This document shows, one piece after another, positions 47,672 to 56,695 of a stretch of 64,000 bases of DNA. Source of the stretch: Stutzerimonas stutzeri. GTDB lineage: Bacteria > Pseudomonadota > Gammaproteobacteria > Pseudomonadales > Pseudomonadaceae. The DNA lies in assembly GCF_000590475.1 (NCBI RefSeq), contig NZ_CP007441.1:165581-229580 (forward strand), in the 5' to 3' direction. The notes below the pieces were generated by a model that saw only the letters and a list, made by a program, of their open reading frames with translations, was not told the DNA's origin and ran no database searches. Position 1 is the stretch's first letter. Every line of letters starts with the position of its first letter. Both the position numbers and the translations under genes were made by a program.

Positions 47672-49114
47672 TCAGCGCCACCATCGGCGGCCCTGGTGTT
47701 CGATCAGCTGGTGCGCCTGTTCAGGACCATCGGTCCCGGCCGGGTAGGGTCTCGGTTTGCGGTAATGGCTTTGCCAGCCGCGCAGGATCGGATCGACCCA
47801 GTTCCAGGCGGCTTCCACCTCGTCGCGGCGCATGAACAGCGTCGAATCGCCTTCGATGACATCCAGCAGCAGCCGCTCGTAAGCCTCCCAGCGGCGCGTC
47901 TTGCTGAAGGCATTGGCAAGATTGAGGTCCAGCTCGACGGGCTCCAGTTGCATGCCCTTGCCCGGTGCCTTGGCCATCAGTTGCAGGCTGATACTTTCTT
48001 CGGGTTGCAGGCTGATCACCAGGCGGTTGACCTCGCCCTTGGTGAAGAGCATGTGCGGCACCTGCTTGAAGGTGATGATGATCTCCGAACGCTTGCGCGA
48101 CATGCGCTTGCCGGTGCGCAGGTAGAAGGGCACGCCGGCCCAGCGCCAGTTGTCGATCTCGGCCTTCACCGCGACGAAGGTCTCGGTGTCGCTGTCGTTG
48201 TCGACATCGTTTTCGAAGTAGTAGGCCTGCACATCGTGGCCACCGATGCGGCCGGCGCCATATTGGCCGCGCACGGTCTTGTCCTGCACGTCATTACCGG
48301 TGATCGGCTTGAGGGCTTCGAGGATCTTCACCTTCTCGCCGCGTATCGACTTGGCATCGAATCGCACCGGCGCCTCCATCGCCACCAGGCAGAGCAGTTG
48401 CAGCAGATGGTTCTGCAGCATGTCGCGCATGGCGCCGGCGTGGTCGTAGTAGCTACCGCGATTCTCGACGCCGAGGGTTTCGGCCACGGTGATTTGCACA
48501 TGGTCGATGTGGCCGCTGCGCCAGATCGGCTCGAACAGCGCGTTGGCGAAGCGCAGCGCCATGAGGTTCTGCACGGTTTCCTTGCCCAAATAGTGATCGA
48601 TCCGGTAGATCCGCGATTCGGGGAACACTGCGCCGATTGCTTCGTTGATTTCCAGCGCCGAATCCAGCGAATGGCCGATGGGCTTTTCCAGCACGATGCG
48701 GGCGTCTTCCCCGGCAAGGCCTGCGCTTTCCAGATTGGAGGCAATGGGTTCGAACAGGCGTGGCGCGGTTGCCAGATAGTGCACCCGCACGCGCCCCTCG
48801 GCTTGGCCGAGGTAGTGCGCGAGGCCGACGAATTCGCCTCGCTGCAAGGCGTCCATGGCGAAGTAATCGAGACGCTGACTGAACGCTTCCCAGGTGTCAG
48901 CCTCGAAGTCGGTGCGTGCGATTTCCGCACGGCAATGGCGCTCGGCCAGGCTTAGATAGGCGTTGCGGTCGATCTCCTGACGGGAGATCGCGAGGATGCG
49001 TACGTCGTCGTGCAGACGGTGTTCGCGGTGCAGGTGATAAAGCGCAGGGATGAGTTTGTGTAGCGCCAGATCACCGGTACCGCCAAATACCAGCATGTCG
49101 CAGGAAATGGACAC
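47672..49114 (-). CDS. zwf: Glucose-6-phosphate 1-dehydrogenase
   Basis: 480 residues. Nucleotide motif GGTGDL at 11-16, active-site signature RIDHYLGKE at 171-179 and EKPIGHSL at 143-150. It oxidises glucose 6-phosphate to 6-phosphogluconolactone, feeding the Entner-Doudoroff and pentose phosphate routes. The start is GTG with AGGAG upstream. It is divergent from hexR with a HexR operator between. In other pseudomonads pgl and eda follow zwf; here the next gene is ectA. Confidence 0.95.
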   Translation of the reverse strand: MSISCDMLVFGGTGDLALHKLIPALYHLHREHRLHDDVRILAISRQEIDRNAYLSLAERHCRAEIARTDFEADTWEAFSQRLDYFAMDALQRGEFVGLAHYLGQAEGRVRVHYLATAPRLFEPIASNLESAGLAGEDARIVLEKPIGHSLDSALEINEAIGAVFPESRIYRIDHYLGKETVQNLMALRFANALFEPIWRSGHIDHVQITVAETLGVENRGSYYDHAGAMRDMLQNHLLQLLCLVAMEAPVRFDAKSIRGEKVKILEALKPITGNDVQDKTVRGQYGAGRIGGHDVQAYYFENDVDNDSDTETFVAVKAEIDNWRWAGVPFYLRTGKRMSRKRSEIIITFKQVPHMLFTKGEVNRLVISLQPEESISLQLMAKAPGKGMQLEPVELDLNLANAFSKTRRWEAYERLLLDVIEGDSTLFMRRDEVEAAWNWVDPILRGWQSHYRKPRPYPAGTDGPEQAHQLIEHQGRRWWR

Positions 49115-49158
49115 AGCGTCACTCCTAGAAGGTGGACAGACTCGATTGACGTACCGCT

Positions 49159-49197
49159 TAAAACTACCCGCGTTGGCAATACGGCGTTAAAAACGGC
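49159..49197. repeat. Partial copy of the dispersed intergenic repeat
   Basis: TTAAAACTACCCGCGTTGGC and following bases match the start of the repeat at 43655-43695 with few differences. It lies upstream of zwf and left of the HexR operator. Confidence 0.6.
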
Positions 49198-49222
49198 ACG
49201 CAGGTGGGCGATGCTGCAAGCC

Positions 49223-49239
49223 TTGTAGTATAACTACAA
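49223..49239. promoter_or_regulatory. HexR operator
   Basis: TTGTAGTATAACTACAA, a near-perfect inverted repeat TTGTAGT-N3-ACTACAA. It matches the known HexR site. It lies between the divergent zwf and hexR genes, so HexR can repress both; 2-keto-3-deoxy-6-phosphogluconate releases HexR in relatives. Confidence 0.9.
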
Positions 49240-49330
49240 GCCCACTACGCCCAGCCGGCAAGAACGGATGCGAGCGCACCCGCTGCGTTCGACCACTCTT
49301 GCCAGGTATTGATCATAGCGAGTCCGGAAC

Positions 49331-50197
49331 GTGAACCTGCTGCAACACATCGCTCAATCGAGAAGCTCGCTACGCAAGTCGGAGTTGAAGGTGGCCGACC
49401 ATGTGCTCCTCGATCCAGCCGCCGTGATGCACAGTTCGATGGCGGACCTGGCCCATGTGGTGGGGGTCAGCGAGCCGACCATCGTGCGCTTCTGCCGTGC
49501 TATCGGCTGCCTCGGGTTCCAGGACCTCAAGCTGAAACTGGCGCAGAGCCTCGCCGCCGGTGCCAGCTTCGGCCAGTTCGCCATCACTGAGAATGATTCG
49601 ATTACGGACTTCGCGCTGAAGATCTTTGACACCACCCTGCATACGCTGATGGATGTGCGCGAGCGCCTGGACTCCGACGCGCTGGAGCTTGCGGTCGCGG
49701 CCATGGCCAAGGCCGAGCGGGTGGAGTTCTACGGCTTCGGTGCGTCCGGGGCGGTGGCCACCGACGCCCAGCACAAATTCTTCCGGCTGCTGCTCAGCGC
49801 GGCGGCGTATTCCGATCCGCACATGCAGGCGATGTCGGCGGTGACGTTGAAACCCACCGACGTGGCGATCTGTATTTCCCAGTCGGGGCGCTCCAAGGAC
49901 TTGCTGATCACCGCCAACGTGGTGCGCGAGTCCGGCGCCACGCTGATCACGCTTTGCCCGAGTCAGACGCCGTTGGCGGAGCTGGCGACCATCAACCTGG
50001 CCATCGACGTCCAGGAAGACACCGAAATCTATACGCCGCTGACCTCGCGTATCGCCCATCTGGTGGTTATCGATGTGCTGGCGATGGGTGTCGCCATGGC
50101 ACGTGGGCCGAGCCTGGTGAACCACTTGAAGAGCGTCAAGCGCAGCCTGCGCAGCCTGCGCCTGTCACCCAAGTCGGTAAAGCTTCACGAAGATTGA
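49331..50197 (+). CDS. hexR: Transcriptional repressor HexR (RpiR family)
   Basis: 288 residues from GTG. An N-terminal RpiR-type helix-turn-helix (MADLAHVVGVSEPTIVRFCRAIGCLGFQDLKLKLAQ, about 38-72) and a SIS sugar-phosphate domain (about 125-265, with SQSGRSKDLL). It controls glucose catabolism genes including zwf. The adjacent operator and divergent zwf support the name. Confidence 0.93.
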   Translation: MNLLQHIAQSRSSLRKSELKVADHVLLDPAAVMHSSMADLAHVVGVSEPTIVRFCRAIGCLGFQDLKLKLAQSLAAGASFGQFAITENDSITDFALKIFDTTLHTLMDVRERLDSDALELAVAAMAKAERVEFYGFGASGAVATDAQHKFFRLLLSAAAYSDPHMQAMSAVTLKPTDVAICISQSGRSKDLLITANVVRESGATLITLCPSQTPLAELATINLAIDVQEDTEIYTPLTSRIAHLVVIDVLAMGVAMARGPSLVNHLKSVKRSLRSLRLSPKSVKLHED

Positions 50198-50325
50198 GCG
50201 TCCTGTGGCGATAGCGCCGCTAATGGCGTTGCGGCAATCGTCATCGCAGCGTCATCAGCCTGACCTCATAGCGTCACCGACAGCTTCGATGCTGAGCCTC
50301 CCAGTACCTCTCTCGGGAGACCCGC

Positions 50326-50520
50326 ATGGCCCAGCACCGCGAAACCTACGTCAACCTCGATGCCCGTGCTCGTCGCAAGCAGCAGGATGAGCGTCGCATG
50401 CGTTTTCGCCGCGCCATCGAAAGCTATGACGAGCAGCGCCAGCTGCACGCGCAACTGATGGAGTTTCCGGATCTCTTGATGGTCAGTCCCTTGCTGCCCT
50501 CTTCGGCGGAGTGTCGCTAG
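50326..50520 (+). CDS. Small charged protein, unknown function
   Basis: 64 residues, highly basic and acidic (RARRKQQDERRMRFRRAIESYDEQRQL), ending in a more hydrophobic segment. GGGAGA lies just before the ATG. Similar short proteins are conserved in pseudomonads without known function. Confidence 0.7.
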   Translation: MAQHRETYVNLDARARRKQQDERRMRFRRAIESYDEQRQLHAQLMEFPDLLMVSPLLPSSAECR

Positions 50521-50550
50521 CGGCCGTCATACCGGTGGCGCTGTGCCGGC

Positions 50551-51564
50551 TCATGCGGGTTGTTCGAGCAAGGCCATGAGGTCGGCGTACAGCGCATCGG
50601 GAATGTCCACGCCGTCACGAAGGGTCCGCTCTCGGGCCTCGTAGCGCCGTTGTGACGGCAGCCGTGCGCCCTGACCTTGAATGGCTTCGAACATCGTTTC
50701 GGCGCGTGCCAGATGCTCATCGGCGGTGTCGCCCAGCATGCGCTTGGGATCGATGGCGATGATCAGCTCACCGCCATAGGGTGCCGATTTGGTGCCGGCA
50801 TCGAAGCTCAGCGATTCCTGACTGGTCATGTCGCCGATCAGCGGGCCGGCCAGCAGCTCGACCATGGCGGCCAGTGCTGAGCCTTTGTGGCCACCGAAGG
50901 TCAGCATGGCGCCGTTGAGCGCCTCGGCGGCTTCGGTAGTGGGGTTGCCATCGGCGTCTATGCCCCAGCCCTCGGGGATCGGCTTGTCAGCACGGCGATG
51001 GAGTTCGATTTCGCCGCGCGCCACGGCGCTGGTGGCGAAATCGAAAATGAACGGCAGCTTCCCGCTGCGCGGCCAGCCGAAGGCGATCGGGTTGGTGCCA
51101 AACACCGGCTTGCTGCCGCCGGCCGGTGCGACCCAGGCATGGCTCGGCGTACAGGCCAGTGCGACCAAGCCGGCAGCGGTCAGCATTTCCATTTCCGCCC
51201 AGAGCGCTGAAAAGTGCACGCAGTTATTGATGGCCATCAGTGCGATGCCTTGCTGCCTCGCCTTATCCACAAGAACCGGCAAACCAGCCTGGAACGGCAC
51301 TTGGGCGAAACCGCCTTTTGCATCGACCCGCACGATTGACGGCGCGTGATCGACTACCTCAGGGACCGCACCGGGATTGACCTTGCCAGTCTTCAGCGTG
51401 GCGATGCAGCCCAGCAGGCGATAGATCCCATGGGATTTACACTCGTCACGCTCCGCCGCAACCATGCTTTCAGCGATTGCCACGACATAGGGTTCGGCGA
51501 AGCCGTGCTGGCGCAGGATGCGTTGCGCCAGATCGCGGACTTCATCCAGTGATAAGCGGGCCAT
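50551..51564 (-). CDS. Ldh2-family reductase, probable delta1-pyrroline-2-carboxylate reductase
   Basis: 337 residues of the malate/L-lactate/ureidoglycolate dehydrogenase family. Conserved SHG at 44-46 with the catalytic histidine, NNCVHFSALW at 125-134, GTNPIAFGWP, and GGHKGSALA. In this setting it most likely reduces delta1-pyrroline-2-carboxylate to L-proline with NAD(P)H, finishing cis-3-hydroxyproline breakdown; malate or lactate dehydrogenase is less likely. AAGGAG before the ATG. It is the last gene of the cluster's minus-strand run, 42 bases after the TRAP large permease. Confidence 0.82.
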   Translation of the reverse strand: MARLSLDEVRDLAQRILRQHGFAEPYVVAIAESMVAAERDECKSHGIYRLLGCIATLKTGKVNPGAVPEVVDHAPSIVRVDAKGGFAQVPFQAGLPVLVDKARQQGIALMAINNCVHFSALWAEMEMLTAAGLVALACTPSHAWVAPAGGSKPVFGTNPIAFGWPRSGKLPFIFDFATSAVARGEIELHRRADKPIPEGWGIDADGNPTTEAAEALNGAMLTFGGHKGSALAAMVELLAGPLIGDMTSQESLSFDAGTKSAPYGGELIIAIDPKRMLGDTADEHLARAETMFEAIQGQGARLPSQRRYEARERTLRDGVDIPDALYADLMALLEQPA

Positions 51565-51606
51565 GCATTTCTCCTTCTATAGCGAATCCCCACGGGGATG
51601 ACGGGC

Positions 51607-52917
51607 TCAGAACAGTTGCCGTGGCAGCCAGGTGGCGATGCTCGGCACCGCCAGAATGATCAGAAACAGCAACAGCTGGATGGCAATGAACGGCAGCACC
51701 CCACGGTACATCTCACCGTAGGTCATTTCAGCCGGCGCGATCGATTTCAGATAGAAGATCGACGGTGCCAGCGGCGGTGTGAGGTAGGCGGTCTGGATCA
51801 CCACCATGAACATCACCGCGAACCAGATCGGGTCGATGCCCGCCATCTTCACCAAGGGCATGAAGATCGGTACCAAGATCAGCACGATGGAAATCCAATC
51901 CAGCACCATGCCCGCGATCAGCACGATGAACATCAGTGCCAGGATCAACCAGTAAGGGCTGAGATCCAGTTCGCCCATGAAATCGGCGAGCATCCAGCCA
52001 CCACCGCTGGCGGCGAAGATGGCGGTGAACATGGTGCCGCCGGTGACGATGAGCATGATCATCGCGGTGATGGTGATGGTCGAGACCAGCGCCTCGATCA
52101 GCCGTCGGATGCTCAGCTCGCGAAAGCACAGCGCCAGGACCGCTGCGCCGAACGCGCCGACCGCCGCGGATTCGGTCGGCGAGGCGACGCCGGCGAGCAT
52201 TGAGCCGAGCACGGCGAAGATCAGCAGGAACGGTGGAATCAGCGCCTTGAGCGTGATCGCCAGTTTGTCCGCCAGCGGCGTAGCCTGCATCGCCGGCACG
52301 GCGGGCGCCAGCGCGGGCGTGATCCAGCAGCGCACACCGATGTAGAGCAGGAACAGCACCAGCATCAGCAGGCCGGGAATCAGGGTCGCGGCGAACAGCT
52401 GGCCGATCGACAGTTGCGCCATCGAGGCATACACCACGACGATCACCGAGGGCGGGATGATGGTCCCGAGCGAGCCGCCGGCGCAGATGGTGCCGGCGGT
52501 GAGCGCGCGGTCGTAGTTGTATTTGGCCATGGCCGGGATGGCCATCATGCCGACCACGATTTCCACCGCGCCGACGATGCCCGAGCTGGCGGCGAAGATG
52601 CCGCACATCAGCATGGTCGACATCGCCAGGCCGCCGGAAAATCCGCCGAGCCAGAGCTGCAACGCCTCGTACAGCCTGCGGGCCAGGCCGCTGCGCTCGA
52701 GGATCGCGCCCATTAGCACGAACAGCGGAATTGCCGACAGCGAGAAATTAGTCGAGGCCTGCAGCAGCGAGCCGAACATCTGCTGGAAGATGTTTTCGCC
52801 GAACAGCAGCAGGCCGAACAGCGCCGACACCGTGATCAGCGAAAACGAAACCGGAATTCCGAGAAAGATGAAGACGAACAGCAGCGCGAACATTAGCAGC
52901 GGGATGAAATCCATCAT
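51607..52917 (-). CDS. TRAP transporter large permease (DctM type)
   Basis: 436 residues, about 12 membrane segments. Typical stretches are AIPLFVLMGAILERSGLARRLYEAL, CAGGSLGTIIPPSVIVVVYA and TESAAVGAFGA. Its ATG overlaps the stop of the small permease (ATGA), so the two are coupled. It moves the substrate delivered by the binding protein upstream, driven by the sodium gradient in this class. Confidence 0.93.
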   Translation of the reverse strand: MMDFIPLLMFALLFVFIFLGIPVSFSLITVSALFGLLLFGENIFQQMFGSLLQASTNFSLSAIPLFVLMGAILERSGLARRLYEALQLWLGGFSGGLAMSTMLMCGIFAASSGIVGAVEIVVGMMAIPAMAKYNYDRALTAGTICAGGSLGTIIPPSVIVVVYASMAQLSIGQLFAATLIPGLLMLVLFLLYIGVRCWITPALAPAVPAMQATPLADKLAITLKALIPPFLLIFAVLGSMLAGVASPTESAAVGAFGAAVLALCFRELSIRRLIEALVSTITITAMIMLIVTGGTMFTAIFAASGGGWMLADFMGELDLSPYWLILALMFIVLIAGMVLDWISIVLILVPIFMPLVKMAGIDPIWFAVMFMVVIQTAYLTPPLAPSIFYLKSIAPAEMTYGEMYRGVLPFIAIQLLLFLIILAVPSIATWLPRQLF

Positions 52918-53423
52918 TCGGGCATTCCCCCGCTGGGCTGCTTCTGGTCGGTGAAATAGCGGTAGGCGTCGACCAGCACTTGCAGGGTCAGCGCCGCCAG
53001 GCCGATGGCGAGGGCGCTGTAGAACGGCCAGATCAAGGGTGCCCAGGGGCTGACGTGCTCGACCTCGCCGGTGGCGAAGGCGTGCCAGGTGCGCTTGCCG
53101 GCGGTCCAGGTCAGGGCGCCAAGAATCGGGGCGAACAAGAGCAGGTAGAACAGGCCGTTGATCCAGCGCTGCATGGCCGGTTTGAGCCGGGAGGCGAGAA
53201 AGTCGATGCGCACGTGGGCGTCGATCTTCAGCGCATAGGCGCAGCCGAGGATGAACATGGCGCCGTTGAGCATGTAGGAAATGTCGAAGGCCCAGAGCGT
53301 CGGTGCGTTGAGCACGTAGCGCGAGAACACCTCGAAGATCATCGCCAGCACCAGTAGCAGAGCCATTGCCGCCGCCACCCAGAGCAGGACGGTGGCGGGC
53401 CAGTCGAAACAATTGCGCTTCAT
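52914..53423 (-). CDS. TRAP transporter small permease (DctQ type)
   Basis: 169 residues, four membrane segments, with the conserved FEVFSRYVLNAPTLWAFDISYMLNG near the N-terminus. It partners DctM. The gene is 44 bases after the binding-protein gene and overlaps DctM. Confidence 0.92.
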   Translation of the reverse strand: MKRNCFDWPATVLLWVAAAMALLLVLAMIFEVFSRYVLNAPTLWAFDISYMLNGAMFILGCAYALKIDAHVRIDFLASRLKPAMQRWINGLFYLLLFAPILGALTWTAGKRTWHAFATGEVEHVSPWAPLIWPFYSALAIGLAALTLQVLVDAYRYFTDQKQPSGGMPE

Positions 53424-53467
53424 CAGACCTCCAGGCCGGCCGCCACGTGGGCGGCCGGCGGCGTTAC

Positions 53468-54517
53468 TCAGTGGCGGTACAGGTAGGACGAGTTGTCCGA
53501 CCAGCGCTTCATGTAGTCCTGGTAGTCCTTGAGGATCGCTTTGGCGTCAGTCTTCCCGGCAGCGCGTGCGTCAATTTGTGAGGTGACCAGGTCGTTGCCG
53601 CGCTTGGCCAGATCCTCGATCGCTGCCGGGTCCAGCCGGAGGATCTCAATACCCGCGTCCTTGTAGGTCTGCATGGCTTTCATGTCGGCGTCGAGGAAGT
53701 GGAAGTAGCTCTGCATCGTGGTCAGCTTGGCCGCCGCTTCGAGCTTGGCCTGGGTGTCCTTGTCCAGCGCGTCCCAGCTCTTGGTGGTCATGAAGAATTC
53801 CCAGACGAACGACGGCTGGTGCACGCCCGGCGTGAGGATGTAGGGCGCGACCTCGTGAAAGCCCTCGGTGAGGTTGGCGCCCGGCGTCGCCCACTCAATG
53901 GCGTCCACGCCCTTGCGCTGCAGCAGCGTGTAGATCTCGCCTGGCGGCACCACCGTGGGCGATGCGCCGACTTGCTTGACCACTTCGGCCCAGGCGCCGG
54001 CAGTGCGGTATTTCACGCCCTTAAAATCTTCCAGGCTTTGAATCTTCTTGTTCGAGTGGGCAAGGATCTCGGTGCTGCCGACGCCGACCACCATCGAGTG
54101 CAGGCCCATCTCCTTCTCACGGTATTCCTGCAGGTATTTCAAGCCATTGCCCTCGTACAGCCAGGACAGCGTCTCTTCGCCGGACATGCCGCCCGGGTAG
54201 CTGGCGAATACGTTGTTCAGCGGGTCCTGATTGACCAGGTAAGTGGCGGTGGAATGGCCAGCCTTGAGCACGCCGTTCTGTACCGATTCGAAGACCTGCA
54301 GCGCCGGGACGATCACCCCGGCGCCGACCGGGCGGATCTTCACCTCGCCATCGGTCAGCAGGTCGGCATTCTTGGCGAAGCGCACCAGGAAGTTCTCGAA
54401 GAAGAAGCTGCCTTCCGGCACCGAGGTCGGCACCGTGTAGGTTTCGGCGGCCTGAGTACTGGCGCAGGCCAGCGCCAGGCCGAAGGCGGCGATCAGATGG
54501 GCTTTTTTCAGTTGCAT
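53468..54517 (-). CDS. TRAP transporter substrate-binding protein (DctP family)
   Basis: 349 residues with a signal peptide (residues 1-23, LACASTQA-AE cleavage). Central VPPGEIYTLLQRKGVDAIEWATPGANL is the ligand-binding signature. AGAGG precedes the ATG. First gene of the TRAP trio, 76 bases after lhpC. The context suggests hydroxyproline or a breakdown product as ligand; this is inference. Confidence 0.9.
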   Translation of the reverse strand: MQLKKAHLIAAFGLALACASTQAAETYTVPTSVPEGSFFFENFLVRFAKNADLLTDGEVKIRPVGAGVIVPALQVFESVQNGVLKAGHSTATYLVNQDPLNNVFASYPGGMSGEETLSWLYEGNGLKYLQEYREKEMGLHSMVVGVGSTEILAHSNKKIQSLEDFKGVKYRTAGAWAEVVKQVGASPTVVPPGEIYTLLQRKGVDAIEWATPGANLTEGFHEVAPYILTPGVHQPSFVWEFFMTTKSWDALDKDTQAKLEAAAKLTTMQSYFHFLDADMKAMQTYKDAGIEILRLDPAAIEDLAKRGNDLVTSQIDARAAGKTDAKAILKDYQDYMKRWSDNSSYLYRH

Positions 54518-54593
54518 GGCGAAACCTCTCATGGCGAGTCAGGCGCCCGGCCGCCGGGGCGGCGCGGACGGAATGCGGCAGGCGGACAAACGT

Positions 54594-55511
54594 TCAAAGC
54601 CCCACATCGGGCAGGGTCGGGCGGTTGGCCATGGCCTTGGCCATGATCTGCTCGACGTACTGGCGGTCGGCATCCGGCAGGGCCAGCCGTGGCGGGCGGG
54701 TCAGGGCGCTGCCGCGACCGGCGATGGCTTCGCAGAGCTTGATGCACTGCACCAGGTCGGCGCGGGCATCGAGATGCAGGATCGGCATCAGCCATTCGTA
54801 GATCGGCATGGCTTCGGCGAAGCGCCCCGCCTTGGCCAGGCGAAAGATGGTTTCGCCTTCCTTGGGAAAGACGTTGGACATGCCCGAGACCCAGCCCTCA
54901 GCGCCCACGGCGATGCTTTCCAGCACCACGTCATCGAGGCCGGCGAACAGCACGAAGCGGTCGCCGACTTCGTTGCGCACGTCGATGAAGCGGCGCGTGT
55001 CGCCGGATGAATCCTTGAAGCAGACCACGTTGTCGCAGTCGGCCAGCGAGATGAGGATGTCCGGGGTGACATCGTTCTTGTAGATCGGCGGGTTGTTGTA
55101 GACCATCAGCGGCACGTCGGCCTTCGTGGCCACGTAGCGGTAGTGCTCGGCGGTCTCGAATGGCTTGGAGCCGTAGACCAGCGCCGGCATCAGCATCACA
55201 CCATCGACGCCGGCTTTCCGCACCTCGTTGGCCACCTTGGCGGCCTGCACGCTAGTGAATTCCGCGACACCGCAGATCACTGGCACGCGCCCGCCAGCGG
55301 CATCGACCGCCACTTCGGTGACGGCGATCTTCTCCTCGGTGCTCAGTGAGGTGTTCTCACCGACCGAACCACAGACCACCAGCCCGGACACCCCGTCGCG
55401 TACGACGTTGGAGATGACCTTGTGCGTTTCCTCCAGGTTGACTGAAAAATCGTCGTTGAATTGCGTGGTGACGGCCGGGAATACGCCGCTCCAGTTGACG
55501 CGCTTGCTCAT
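54594..55511 (-). CDS. lhpC: Delta1-pyrroline-4-hydroxy-2-carboxylate deaminase (DHDPS/NAL superfamily)
   Basis: 305 residues of the DapA-like TIM-barrel family. The Schiff-base lysine lies in VVCFKDSSGD, the catalytic tyrosine in LMVYNNPP and the substrate loop in GSVGENTSLS. Among epimerase and D-hydroxyproline dehydrogenase genes it is best read as LhpC, which converts delta1-pyrroline-4-hydroxy-2-carboxylate to 2-oxoglutarate semialdehyde and ammonia. GGAGG fixes the ATG. A GTATAC motif lies 20 bases upstream. Confidence 0.85.
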   Translation of the reverse strand: MSKRVNWSGVFPAVTTQFNDDFSVNLEETHKVISNVVRDGVSGLVVCGSVGENTSLSTEEKIAVTEVAVDAAGGRVPVICGVAEFTSVQAAKVANEVRKAGVDGVMLMPALVYGSKPFETAEHYRYVATKADVPLMVYNNPPIYKNDVTPDILISLADCDNVVCFKDSSGDTRRFIDVRNEVGDRFVLFAGLDDVVLESIAVGAEGWVSGMSNVFPKEGETIFRLAKAGRFAEAMPIYEWLMPILHLDARADLVQCIKLCEAIAGRGSALTRPPRLALPDADRQYVEQIMAKAMANRPTLPDVGL

Positions 55512-55529
55512 AGATGCCTCCACTAAGGT

Positions 55530-55543
55530 ATTTCGTATACGTT
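55530..55543 (-). promoter_or_regulatory. Shared GTATAC operator candidate upstream of lhpC
   Basis: ATTTCGTATACGTT on the plus strand, with core CGTATACG palindromic, 19 bases before the lhpC start. The same 14 bases occur at 61409-61422 in the same orientation, before the ABC binding-protein gene. GTATAC cores are typical of GntR-family sites; no GntR gene is in the window. Confidence 0.6.
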
Positions 55544-55648
55544 TTGTTTGGGCCGTCCTCGGCCGATGGGGTCCTGTCCGCGGTGTGAATCCGGCCGTGG
55601 CTTGGCCGTGTCGCTTGTTGCCGCCTACTTGTGGCCGGCGGCGATGAA

Positions 55649-56686
55649 TCAGATTTTCAGGTCCACCGGCCAGGTGTCCGAAAGCCGGTAGCCTTCTGGC
55701 CAGGGGTCGCTGGGGTCCAACAGATGTTGATGGGTGCCGGTGATCCAGGCGCGGCCGGACAGGCACGGCACGATCGCGGGCCGTCCGGCGAGCTCGGTCA
55801 GGCTGTCGATCCGGCAATGAAATTCCGAGCCGATGATCGAGCGGCCAACGAAGCGATCACCGACCCCCAATTGCCCCTTGGCGTGCAGCACCGCCATACG
55901 CGCCGAGCAGCCGGTGCCGCAGGGTGATCGATCGATTTTGCCGGGGCGTATGACCACTGCATTGGCGGCCGTGAGCACGCCGTCGATGCGTTCGACCGGC
56001 GCGGCGATCTGGCAAAAGGAGATATGTGCCCAGTCCGAATTGATCGGGTGGACGAAGCCAAGCTGCTGATTGGCGGCCTGGGTGATCTTCAAGCCGGTCG
56101 CGACCAGATCGGCGGCTTCATCGGCGTTCAGCGAAAAACCCAGACGCTTGGCGTCGACAATGACGAAACTGTCGCCGCCGTAGGCCGTGTCGACCTGTAG
56201 CGAACCCAGCCCCTCGACCTCGATCCAAGCATCGAGCTTGTCGGCGAAGGACGGCACGTTCTTCACTTCGACCCGCTCGACCTTGCCGTCGCGGCACTGC
56301 GCGACGGCCTCGATCAGGCCGCCCGGCGCTTCGAGTATCAGCCGTGTTTCCGGCTCGGTCATCGGCAGGATGCCGCTGTCCAGCAGCACGGTGGAAACGC
56401 ACAGCGAATTGGAGCCGGACATCGGTGGTGTGTCGGCCGGCTCCATGATGATCCAGCCCATCTGTGCCTGCGGGTTTTTGGCCGGCACCAGCAGGTTCAC
56501 ATGGCGGAACACGCCGCCACGCGGTTCATTGAGCATGAAGTTGCGTAGGGTTTCGTCATGGGCGATCCAGCGCGACTGCTCCCACAGGCTCGCACCGGGT
56601 GGCGGAGCGACGCCGCCGACAATGACGTCACCCACCTCGCCCTCGGCGTGGCAGCTGACTACATGGATAACTTTGCTCGATCGCAT
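55649..56686 (-). CDS. Proline racemase family enzyme, probable hydroxyproline 2-epimerase (Ser/Cys type)
   Basis: 345 residues. The first catalytic position is serine (S90 in PPMSGSNSLCVST) where proline racemases and most 4-hydroxyproline epimerases have MCGH. The second is the usual cysteine, C256 in DRSPCGTGCSARMA. Ser/Cys members of the family are, as I recall, epimerases for 4- or 3-hydroxyproline; Cys/Thr members are dehydratases. It is longer than the usual 310-residue LhpA. It is ten bases after the ABC ATPase, in the same operon. Confidence 0.8.
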   Translation of the reverse strand: MRSSKVIHVVSCHAEGEVGDVIVGGVAPPPGASLWEQSRWIAHDETLRNFMLNEPRGGVFRHVNLLVPAKNPQAQMGWIIMEPADTPPMSGSNSLCVSTVLLDSGILPMTEPETRLILEAPGGLIEAVAQCRDGKVERVEVKNVPSFADKLDAWIEVEGLGSLQVDTAYGGDSFVIVDAKRLGFSLNADEAADLVATGLKITQAANQQLGFVHPINSDWAHISFCQIAAPVERIDGVLTAANAVVIRPGKIDRSPCGTGCSARMAVLHAKGQLGVGDRFVGRSIIGSEFHCRIDSLTELAGRPAIVPCLSGRAWITGTHQHLLDPSDPWPEGYRLSDTWPVDLKI

Positions 56687-56695
56687 GGCTGCACC

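Noticed and set aside
51607..53412. 601-codon fusion of TRAP small and large permeases
   Set aside because: The N-terminal part of that frame is an out-of-frame reading of the small permease gene; the real genes overlap by ATGA at 52914-52917.
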